Positions 56,569 through 64,000 of a stretch of DNA of 64,000 nucleotides are shown piece after piece (the first letter of the stretch is position 1; each line of letters starts with the position of its first letter). The stretch lies in NCBI GenBank assembly GCA_016714165.1, contig JADJNU010000002.1, positions 248,001-312,000 on the forward strand. Reading direction: 5' to 3'. A model generated the notes under the pieces. It worked only from the letters and a program-made list of their open reading frames with translations, had not been told where the DNA came from and searched no databases. This DNA is from Bdellovibrionales bacterium. Lineage in GTDB: Bacteria > Bdellovibrionota > Bdellovibrionia > Bdellovibrionales > UBA1609. Both the position numbers and the translations under genes were made by a program.

Positions 56569-57717
56569 ATGCGCTATCGAACACTGAGCTATAAACTTGC
56601 CTTAGTACTTTGTATTTCTGTTGGCATAAATGCTTGCGAAAACAAGAAGGATGATCCTCCGCCATCCACCCCAGCAACCTTCAGCGGAGTACTTGCATTT
56701 AATCTTTCAATTTCAAGCAGCCCCACATGTGGCGAGGCCCTTACACTTTACACAACAGAATACCAAAATGCGTACACGTTTGGGGCAAGAGGCGCACAAA
56801 CTGCCGCACCTTGGTCGAGCATGGAAGATGATGGCACTGTTGAGGCGGGGGAAAATGCGGACGGCTTTGATTTAGCTATGGTCAGCAATTCTTTCTTTGG
56901 TTTAGATGCGATTGATGGGTATGGCTTTACTCACATCTTTTTTAACCTTCCATCTCTCACCCACACAGGACGCAAAATACCTAACGACATTTCTGGATTG
57001 GCTTTTAACCACGCAACAATCAAAACACGCTATCGACGTGCCATTGATAATGTCCTGCCCTACCTGAACGATAGCGTGAAATACTTTTCACTTGGAAATG
57101 AAGTCGATTCGTATTTAAAAACCCGCCCAGCAGCCGAGTGGACAGAGTACAAAGAGTTAATTGAGGACGCTCGAACCTATTTGAAAAGCCTAAAACCCAA
57201 CATCACAGTTGGAGTTACTACAACATTCGAGGGTTTTAGCGGAGCTGAATCAGCTGAGATTGCGGAGCTCAATGAAAACATGGACGCGATATTTTTGACC
57301 TATTATCCAATTTCAGGCGCATTTGTGGCTGATAGCCCTAGTGTCGTCAGCACGGATTTTGCCGCGATGGTGACACAATCTGGTAATAAGGCTGTCCTCA
57401 TTCAAGAAATTGGATATCCTACGAGTGCAACAAACAGCGGCACCGAGGCCAATCAAGCCACATTTATCTCTAATGTCTTTGACCAATGGAAACAGCGTGG
57501 CTCAACCAAATTTCCATTCATCAGCTTTTTCAAACGGCGCGAGTGGAACGCCTGCGAATGTGCCGCCCAAACAATATCAAGTGCTCCCAACAATATCCCA
57601 GGTCAGCCCTTCTATGAGTTTATGTGCTCACTAGGAATACTAAACAATAACTCAACTGCGAAATCTTCCAATGCCACCCTCATCACGAAGATGTCTGAGG
57701 TTGGAATACCCAACTGA
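56569..57717 (+). CDS. Lipoprotein with TIM-barrel glycoside hydrolase-like domain
   Basis: 382 residues. Lipobox in LVLCISVGINACEN (Cys about residue 23), a proline-rich linker, then a barrel-like domain: VKYFSLGNEVDSYL (candidate acid Glu after Asn, as in clan GH-A) and KAVLIQEIGYPTSATN (candidate nucleophile Glu). The NE and QE pair is typical of GH-A retaining hydrolases. Family number and substrate cannot be fixed. Probably outer-membrane anchored. Confidence 0.65.
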   Translation: MRYRTLSYKLALVLCISVGINACENKKDDPPPSTPATFSGVLAFNLSISSSPTCGEALTLYTTEYQNAYTFGARGAQTAAPWSSMEDDGTVEAGENADGFDLAMVSNSFFGLDAIDGYGFTHIFFNLPSLTHTGRKIPNDISGLAFNHATIKTRYRRAIDNVLPYLNDSVKYFSLGNEVDSYLKTRPAAEWTEYKELIEDARTYLKSLKPNITVGVTTTFEGFSGAESAEIAELNENMDAIFLTYYPISGAFVADSPSVVSTDFAAMVTQSGNKAVLIQEIGYPTSATNSGTEANQATFISNVFDQWKQRGSTKFPFISFFKRREWNACECAAQTISSAPNNIPGQPFYEFMCSLGILNNNSTAKSSNATLITKMSEVGIPN

Positions 57718-57786
57718 TTGATAGCAGCAAACTTTTCTGGAGGAGAAACAGTAAAACCCATGGAGAGCGCGAACTTCATGGACTTG

Positions 57787-58605
57787 CTACTTGTCTTTGC
57801 CATTCATAAAATTCGATAAAATTCTATTAACTTCATGGGGACGCTCGAGAACTATTCCATGCGAAGCATCTTCTATTTCAAAATACTTCGCGTTCGGTAT
57901 TCGACGAGTTAGATCCTGACCGAATTTTGGCAGAGCAATGGGATCTTCCTTACTACTAACAACAATGGTACGAATGCCAACAAGCTTTGACAATTTCTCA
58001 GATGAGTCATGTCGACTGATTGCTTTCAATTGTCGCATAATTATCCGCGGAGAATCAGCAAGATCACGCCCAACAATGCTCCCCGTTTGCGCCGACAATT
58101 GATCAAATGAGTCAACTCCTGATAAAAATTTTTTGGAATACAAAATTTCCAGAAACGCTTTTCTCCTCATCCTTTTTGTACCAACGCGAGTTCTTAGACC
58201 AAGCCAAAAAATCCGTGAGTTCATCTGTATTGCTTGGTGACCTTGCGAAAAGGTGCATAACAGTGATAGCGATTTCACTCGCTCAGGGTGCTGTATAGCA
58301 AATTCGTGCGCAATTGTGCCGCCCATCGAGTGCCCTACAATATGAGCGGACTTCAGCTGCAAGTGATCCAAAAGGGCTACTGTGTCAGTGACCATACTCT
58401 CGATAGTAAGATCTCCGCTCCTGTCTACACTCTGTCCGATACCACGATTATCAAACGTGATAGCCTGGAACTCTTTAGATAGCTCCTTAACTTGAGGTGA
58501 CCAACCACGACCGACGACCCCTACCCCTTGAATGAAAATCACAGGATCACCCGCCCCAGTGACTTCATAGAATAAATCGACATCTTTAGTTTTCAAGATT
58601 GGCAA
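57787..58605 (-). CDS. Alpha/beta hydrolase
   Basis: 272 residues, cytoplasmic. Oxyanion region VIFIQGVGVVGRGW, nucleophile VGHSMGGTIAHEFA, acid VVSSKEDPIA and His EDASHGIVLERP: a complete Ser-Asp-His triad. Similar in style to 3-oxoadipate enol-lactonase or bromoperoxidase-like hydrolases. Convergent with the glycosidase-like gene (69 bp gap). Confidence 0.85.
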   Translation of the reverse strand: MPILKTKDVDLFYEVTGAGDPVIFIQGVGVVGRGWSPQVKELSKEFQAITFDNRGIGQSVDRSGDLTIESMVTDTVALLDHLQLKSAHIVGHSMGGTIAHEFAIQHPERVKSLSLLCTFSQGHQAIQMNSRIFWLGLRTRVGTKRMRRKAFLEILYSKKFLSGVDSFDQLSAQTGSIVGRDLADSPRIIMRQLKAISRHDSSEKLSKLVGIRTIVVSSKEDPIALPKFGQDLTRRIPNAKYFEIEDASHGIVLERPHEVNRILSNFMNGKDK

Positions 58606-58894
58606 GACCGCTCCGCTGTAAATAAAATCCTATTGCATATTCAAACATAGTTCAACCGCAGTTTGAAGCTCCCGAATTGGGGACACCAATCACTTCTTGA
58701 CATTTCGATGATTTACGCAAGAAAACTGATCTTCTCCCAAGAAAAAGACAAAAAAACCGGCACAATTTTCAAGAAGCCAAATCCACTTTTTCAAACTCAA
58801 CCGAAGTCATGCGCACAAGAGCTGAAAATCGTCTGCAACGTTTGTATCAAGTCTCGATCCACTCAAAGATAGCATGCTTAGCCTCTTTTTGAGA
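58606..58894. other. Gene-poor stretch
   Basis: No convincing gene; a 69-codon plus frame (58663-58872) has no recognisable features. GGGGACACCAAT at 58678-58689 resembles the attachment core with one change, but has no accompanying boxes. Confidence 0.35.
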
Positions 58895-59072
58895 TCAAAA
58901 ATTTCGTCTGTAGACCAGTTCTGTTTTTAGCGAGGCGAAGAAACTCTCGACATGGGTATTATCGTAGCAAATTCCTTTACGAGACATAGCGGCAATGATT
59001 CCCTCTAGGCGATTCAAGGACATTTCCAGAGCCTTCAAAATTAGGTCAGCTTCCATGTCTTCATCACATGAG
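58895..59072 (-). pseudogene. IS3-family transposase (OrfB) remnant
   Basis: Minus frame: CDEDMEADLILKALEMSLNR, then AAMSRKGICYDNTHVESFFA and SLKTELVYRRNF to TGA at 58895. These are the integrase-core blocks of IS3 OrfB (including the catalytic Glu in ESFF), joined with an internal deletion. No ends or target duplication seen. Confidence 0.8.
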
Positions 59073-59267
59073 AAGCATCCTACTTTACAATGATAAATAT
59101 CAAGAAAGATTGCAAGAAATAGTCATCCTCTTTGCAGTGGGAATATCGGATATTTCTCCGCCTCGAATTTCGCTAGGGGGATCGGCGTTGGCCTCCAAAG
59201 TTCAGAGCAACATGCAGGATCAAGCCTCAAGAATTGACATATCGAGCGAGCCTGACAATAATTTGCC

Positions 59268-60126
59268 ATGGCACCAAAGAGACAAATCATTTCTCCGGAG
59301 CACACTGCAGTACGAGTTGCTTTATGGAGAGCTCTGCATGTGCAGATTGACCCGAAACCGCATGTACTTACTGATGAGATCGGTTCAAAACTTGTTGCTG
59401 AAAAAGATTGGCTCAAACGTGCTGACATGAATCCCGAGTTTTCAATGCCAATGCGTGCGTCCGTAGTGGGAAGATCTCGCTTTATTGAAGACATGGTTGC
59501 AGAAGAGACAAATAAAGGGAACGGAGCAATACGTAATTCTCGGTGCCGGGCTAGACACCTTTGCACAGCGACGCCCGGAGATCGCCTCACGTCTGCACGT
59601 CTTCGAAGTTGATCAACCTGGTCCTCAGGCCTGGAAGCGAAAGCGACTGACAGAAATTGGTTTCGAAACCCCAGATTGGCTTCATTTTGTGCCAGTCGAT
59701 TTTGAGGCTGGCCAATCCTGGTGGGAAAAGCTAAATGAAGCTGGTTTTGATGCAAATCAACCCGCCATTGTTGTTTCAACGGGGGTCTCGATGTACCTAA
59801 CGAAAAATGCAAACTTAGCTACATTTGAGCAGATTGCAAAGCTAGCTCCGGGTTCAATCTTCACAACAACCTTCATGCTAACACTTGAACTTCTTGATCC
59901 TAAAGAGAGGTCAATCATGGAGTTCGTGTTGAAAAAGGCAGAAGAATCAGGAACTCCATTTTTGAGTCTCTTTTCTCCACCTGAAATATTGAGTTTGGCA
60001 AAAAGGGCTGGATTTAGAAAATCTCTCTATGTATCCGCCGATGAACTTTATCAAAAATATTTTTCTAAGCGCTCGGATGGTCTAAGAGCCGGAAGCGCAG
60101 AAGCTTTCTTGATTGCCACGACCTAA
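59268..60126 (+). CDS. SAM-dependent methyltransferase of the leucine carboxyl methyltransferase-like family, frameshifted
   Basis: The first frame (59268-59612) has SPEHTAVRVALWRALHVQID and RASVVGRSRFIEDMVAE. The second frame continues with QYVILGAGLDTFAQRRPE, the SAM-binding motif, then FEVDQPGPQAWKRKRL and VSTGVSMYLTKNANLATFEQ. Together they make one ~286-residue enzyme of the PPM1/LCM-like group common in bacteria. The frames cross near 59510; the interval is 3n+1, so one extra base. Substrate unknown. Confidence 0.82.
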
Positions 60127-60207
60127 TTGAATGGACATAATCTAATAACTCAACTCAAAAGAGAGCCAATAGGAATATTGGTACTTGATTCATCGATCTC
60201 GGCAAGT

Positions 60208-61731
60208 CTAAGTAAACAGTTCGGGCACCGTTCCTTGCATTTGCCCAAGTGTTTCGCTGTTGTGTCCAACAGCTTTCATCGCCGAAATTGTGACTAGAGC
60301 GGGATGGACGCCGGTCTTAACAATGTGTTTGCCTGGCTTAAGACCACCTACGCGTCCTGCCACCAACATCGCCATATTCTCCGTGGAATGTGTACCAATA
60401 GCAGCTCCGGTATCACCTGGACTATTTAAAAGGCGTCCATGTCCGCCTTCAAATACAAGTAGCAAGGCTGAGCTATCGAGCAAGGTACCGGTTCCTTCGG
60501 CTGTCGATTTCAATTTGGCAACGAGGTAGGCAAATTGATCGACATGCCAAGCATGGATCAGAGACATAGCATAGGAATTACTGTCAGATGCAGACAAGTT
60601 GGGATTCATTATCGTGACGGGAGTACCCGCTGGCGCCTGTCTTGGAGCTCCCCCTGCATTGTGACCAATTTCATGCGGTTCGCAACCATCTGTGATGTTT
60701 GAAAAGGAAGGATTTACCGACAATGCCGACATATGACATTGTGAGGTCGTTAACATCAAAGTGGCGGCCCGAGTGAGATCACAAACAAAGGCCATGTGAA
60801 TAAGGTCCATAAATATCAAATTTCGCTCCCTTTCGTTGCTGTAGCGAGCCGCAATATTGATGGTTGGATCGGCTCCTGGGTCTGAGGGCTTTGAGCAAGC
60901 AGACATGGAAGGAGGAGGAATGCTATTTGATATTCTCGACTCAAGACTGCGAATTTCATCCAAATGTTGAGTGAGCCTCTGCTGATCAGACACGCCCAGC
61001 AAATTTAAGAGACGATTACGATCATTTAATACGGCATCGAGAATGCTTCGACGCTTGACTAACTCGGCAGCCACAATCGGATCGATATTGCCACCTGGCG
61101 GGGTAAAACTACCAAACAAGGATAGAAAGGCCGCATGAGGAGAAGTCTGATTAGATATTCGAGAGATACTTCCATTGGAGTTTCGCTTGAAAGCCATGAT
61201 ATCTCTGCCGTAGAAATCATACCCAGGCAAATAGAAATTTGGTTGCCCCTGATAATTCAAAGATAGAAATCGCGTGTTAGCGCCGAGCGTGCGACCAATG
61301 ATCTGATCGGCACTTTCTCCAATATTGTCTCCCTCCTGAGCGCCTGAAGATGCAATATTGCAGGTTCCATTGAGCATCGGCCAATGAGCATAAGGGTGAT
61401 ATTCGGGGCCACGATTTCCAGGTCCACTTCCTGTTGGAATGTAGAGTCCCGAAACCACGCTGACATCACTCTTAACATTACGAGTTTCAAGAGGACGAAG
61501 TCCAACCGATGTGACGTAATTCGCCCCAGCTGAGGGAGGGACAAAAAAATTCCTCCTGTCTCCGTCGGCACCAAGAGATTGACCCACAAAAAAAACACCA
61601 ATTCTTTTGGCTGGGGCTGCCTGGGCATTTGCCAATTGGCCATCCAACATAATTTCAAGAGTTGGAAGGGCAATGGAAATACCTCCCAAGCCTCGCAAAA
61701 AAGTGCGCCGGTTTAGTTTGATATCTTTCAT
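60208..61731 (-). CDS. DUF1552 secreted protein (Tat signal)
   Basis: 507 residues. The N-terminus has a twin-arginine motif (NRRTFLRGLGG) and hydrophobic stretch, so it is exported folded. The whole length matches DUF1552 (KRIGVFFVGQSLGADGD, YHPYAHWPMLNGT, RNLIFMDLIHMAFVCDLTRA, CEPHEIGHN). Function is unknown; such genes are almost always paired with DUF1592/DUF1588 cytochrome-like proteins, as here (4-bp overlap), in Planctomycetes, Myxococcota and relatives. Confidence 0.88.
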   Translation of the reverse strand: MKDIKLNRRTFLRGLGGISIALPTLEIMLDGQLANAQAAPAKRIGVFFVGQSLGADGDRRNFFVPPSAGANYVTSVGLRPLETRNVKSDVSVVSGLYIPTGSGPGNRGPEYHPYAHWPMLNGTCNIASSGAQEGDNIGESADQIIGRTLGANTRFLSLNYQGQPNFYLPGYDFYGRDIMAFKRNSNGSISRISNQTSPHAAFLSLFGSFTPPGGNIDPIVAAELVKRRSILDAVLNDRNRLLNLLGVSDQQRLTQHLDEIRSLESRISNSIPPPSMSACSKPSDPGADPTINIAARYSNERERNLIFMDLIHMAFVCDLTRAATLMLTTSQCHMSALSVNPSFSNITDGCEPHEIGHNAGGAPRQAPAGTPVTIMNPNLSASDSNSYAMSLIHAWHVDQFAYLVAKLKSTAEGTGTLLDSSALLLVFEGGHGRLLNSPGDTGAAIGTHSTENMAMLVAGRVGGLKPGKHIVKTGVHPALVTISAMKAVGHNSETLGQMQGTVPELFT

Positions 61732-63349
61732 GGTGCCCCCAGACGAAAATTTGAATCGCCGACAAATTCGAGAACAAAATCCTGGAATGTTCCTTGGCTT
61801 GTTATCTTGCGAGCGAGCAATTCAATAAAGGCGGCGTCTTTCGATGAGGATTTCAAGCCAAATGCGAAGTGAAAATACTGCATCGCCATGCAGGTCTGCA
61901 GGCGACCACTATTAGAAACAAGATCTGAAAGAGCAACTGGACCATTGAAATCACCATGGCCGACGAGACTTCCTTGTCCATCAATCGGACAACTGGTGTT
62001 ATCTGTTCCGTCTCCATTTTTATCAAAAGTTCTAAACCTACCAGCAAAATCGTACTGCTCCAATCCAAAACCAATTGGATCCATATGGTTGTGGCAGCTG
62101 AAGCATGAGGTGTTAGTGGCCGCATGGGCCTGGTATCTGATTTTTTTGCAGTTGGGTCCATTTTCAGGAGGCTTTGGAGGCTGGTCAACATCGGTGGTGG
62201 GAGGGGGTGATGGAATCTCCTGACAGAGCAATCTATTCTTAACAAACTTACCTCGTTGCGTTGGGCTGGTGTCTCCAAATTTCGCGCCAGCAGAAAGGTA
62301 CGCACCGGTAGACAGAATTCCGCGTCGACCTGCTGGCAATGTTCGCCAAGAAGTGCTTCCTGTTTGAGACAGTCCGTAAACAGCTGCTACATTGTCATCC
62401 ATAAGCGATTCTGTTATTTCAAAAATTTGTTCCCAGGGCTTTTATCTGTAAACACAATTTTTTGAACGATTGAATCAGCTTCCGATTTGAGTGATGACGA
62501 AAGACTGGCCTCATGTCCAAGTTTTTCATAGGCTAACCATTCCGCATGAAACTGTTTAGCGCGATCAACAGCTCTTGGATCTCCAAGCATCGTTCGAGCC
62601 TTGTTCTGAACCTGTTCTCGTGTATGGAGAATGTTATTTTCGGCGTCCTCTAAAAGTGAAACGCTGGGACTTGAGCCCCAAATCAGGAAAGCCATTCGCT
62701 CAGCGATGATAAAATCCAGTTCTCTGGCATCCGTGAAATTTTCAAATCGATAAATAAATTTGGGGTGTGAAAGAAAAAATCGCAGTGCGAAGTCAACACC
62801 GCTTTCAAAACTTCCTGAACTAGCAGCCTGGGACAAGGCCAAATCTACCCAATGACCAATTAATTCAGGCGCCTCCTTGCGGCGAAATAACTGCAGACTC
62901 AATTGAGAGACAATTCGAGACATGCAAGATCGATCGGAGGTTGAAGATCCCCGACAAGCAAGCTTGGAATCTCTTCTGGCCTGATCAGTCAAGAGTCTTG
63001 AGCTGACATCCTGAGCCAGACGTTCAATTCCTTCGATGAGAGGAGTAGAGGTCGTGTGAGATTCGACATCATTATCATATGGTGCAACGGCATCTGCTGG
63101 TAGGAGACGAAACGCCGGATTTGTTGTTTCCCCAAAAAAGTCGCGAAGAGAACGGTCAATTTCGGAATTTGACAGTCTCTTAAACGCGCCCTGATCGCCA
63201 AAAATAGTGTTTTCGCTTGAATTTCGACTGCTCGAACTCTTGTATTTTCCACAATTTTGAAAACTCAAAACGATTGTCACTGATAGTAACAGAAACGCAA
63301 AGTATAGCCCCTTACCAACCAGCAAACGAACCATAGAATTCGCCCCCAA
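61728..63349 (-). CDS. DUF1592/DUF1588/DUF1585-type CxxCH protein, frameshifted
   Basis: The upper frame (63349-62414) has a lipoprotein-like N-terminus (VTIVLSFQNCGK), then DUF1592-type text (FALRFFLSHPKFIYRFEN, RMAFLIWGSSPS). The lower frame (to 61728) has TLPAGRRGILSTGAYL (DUF1588), the haem-binding-like NTSCFSCHNHMDPIGF (CxxCH) and a DUF1585 end. The frames join near 62435 (DKSP, then WEQIFEITESLMDDN); the interval is 3n+2, one base lost. Probably an exported redox protein acting with the DUF1552 partner. Confidence 0.82.
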
Positions 63350-63560
63350 AAAGTCCCAGAATGCGGCAGTCGCTTCATGCTCTGCTCATCATTTAGCCTT
63401 GCAAAGACTGGACCCCTGTTGACGGCATATCGGCCATCAGAGAACGCAATTCTATTGACAGTGTCAATGAACTGGGCGGACTAATTGAACCAGAGTATAA
63501 GCTTGAAACAGTGTCAAATTGAAGCAAACGCACCGAAACCTATTGCGATCGAAGGAATGC

Positions 63561-63986
63561 CTACTTTGAAATGTCGCTCTTAAACGAAATCAATCGCTCT
63601 TTGATTTCATTCTTTGCGCGTCGGAAGGCACTTTTCTTTTCTGATTCAGGAGATGACGCTGGATCTTGAATTGGCCAATGAAGTCGCTTCGCTCTTGAAG
63701 ACAACATGGGACAAACCTCTTCGGCACAAAGCGTGATGACATAATCCAGATTTGCAAGAAATTGCTGAGGCAGTTGATCCGTCGATTTTGACCAGTTCTC
63801 TGAAATGTCGATCTCATCCTCCTTGAGAATTTCAATGGCCCAAGGCTGAACCTTGCCCGATGGCTCGGAGCCAGCACTTTCAACTGTAGCAGCGCTACCT
63901 AAAATGGATTTCGCTAATCCCTCGGCCAATTGGCTTCTTGCAGAATTCGCAACGCAAAGAAAGAGAATATGAACTGGCTTAGACAT
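63561..63986 (-). CDS. arsC: Arsenate reductase, low-molecular-weight phosphatase type
   Basis: 141 residues. The P-loop CVANSARS (CX5R) near residue 11 and the redox pair CAEEVCP are the three catalytic cysteines of thioredoxin-coupled ArsC. WPIQDPASS supplies the general-acid Asp. Reduces arsenate to arsenite for export. No other ars gene is visible in the window; it may start an operon reaching past the edge or stand alone. Confidence 0.87.
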   Translation of the reverse strand: MSKPVHILFLCVANSARSQLAEGLAKSILGSAATVESAGSEPSGKVQPWAIEILKEDEIDISENWSKSTDQLPQQFLANLDYVITLCAEEVCPMLSSRAKRLHWPIQDPASSPESEKKSAFRRAKNEIKERLISFKSDISK

Positions 63987-64000
63987 TCTGTGGCTCCTTA

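Noticed and set aside
58678..58689. Further attachment-core copy GGGGACACCAAT
   Set aside because: One mismatch in a short string, no accompanying boxes or hairpin; could be chance.

Overview
The window reads as a chromosome segment of a Gram-negative bacterium, most likely a member of the Bdellovibrionota (Bdellovibrio-like). This placement is inferred from gene content and order, not from a search. The first 26 kb is a core envelope and housekeeping region. The remainder is a mobile accessory region that starts at the 3' end of a tRNA-Glu gene.

Core region (1-26,050). A long minus-strand run builds the outer membrane: pgpH-like phosphodiesterase, ybeY, prfB, lolC/E, lolD, a structured repeat, bamA, skp/ompH, fabZ, lpxA, a Gfo/Idh oxidoreductase, lpxB, lpxK, an LpxL-type acyltransferase, a DUF3108 lipoprotein and a heptosyltransferase-like gene that runs off the left edge. 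Around it lie mazG, murJ, rpsT, a PilZ protein, holA-lptE, an aminotransferase-serA pair, purA, tRNA-Lys and tRNA-Glu. Several essential genes here are broken by single-base indels, often in homopolymers (fabZ, bamA, rpsT; also lpxA and lpxB). holA has an in-frame stop and prfB has a larger deletion. The indel pattern looks more like consensus sequencing error than decay.

Accessory region (26,050 to about 58,700). A large serine recombinase gene originally ran antisense into tRNA-Glu. The tRNA 3' end (core GGGGACGCCAAT) recurs at about 41.42, 45.94, 49.82 and 52.46 kb, more weakly at 56.46 kb, and cuts the region into blocks with unrelated cargo. The first three blocks end in a shared right-end module: four GGAAC boxes with conserved spacing, an inverted GTTCC, then the core. 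Block A carries the recombinase, small unknown genes, a ribbon-helix-helix regulator with 13-bp iterons, a resolvase, a secreted nuclease, a SIR2 protein with a 1295-residue P-loop NTPase (a likely NAD-depleting anti-phage pair) and a GIY-YIG protein. Block B carries a LysR-YceI-DoxX-dioxygenase-ferredoxin set. Block C carries an IS-disrupted blaI-blaR1 pair and an Xre-RES toxin-antitoxin module. Block D carries a winged-helix/nucleotidyltransferase pair ending in a 26-bp perfect hairpin and a secreted GDPD-DUF6624 fusion. Block E carries a hybrid histidine kinase and a secreted hydrolase. Two ISL3-type copies and several remnants sit among these blocks.

Right end (58,700-64,000). This holds an IS3 remnant, a frameshifted SAM methyltransferase, a secreted DUF1552 protein next to a DUF1592/DUF1588-type CxxCH protein, and an arsC-type arsenate reductase.
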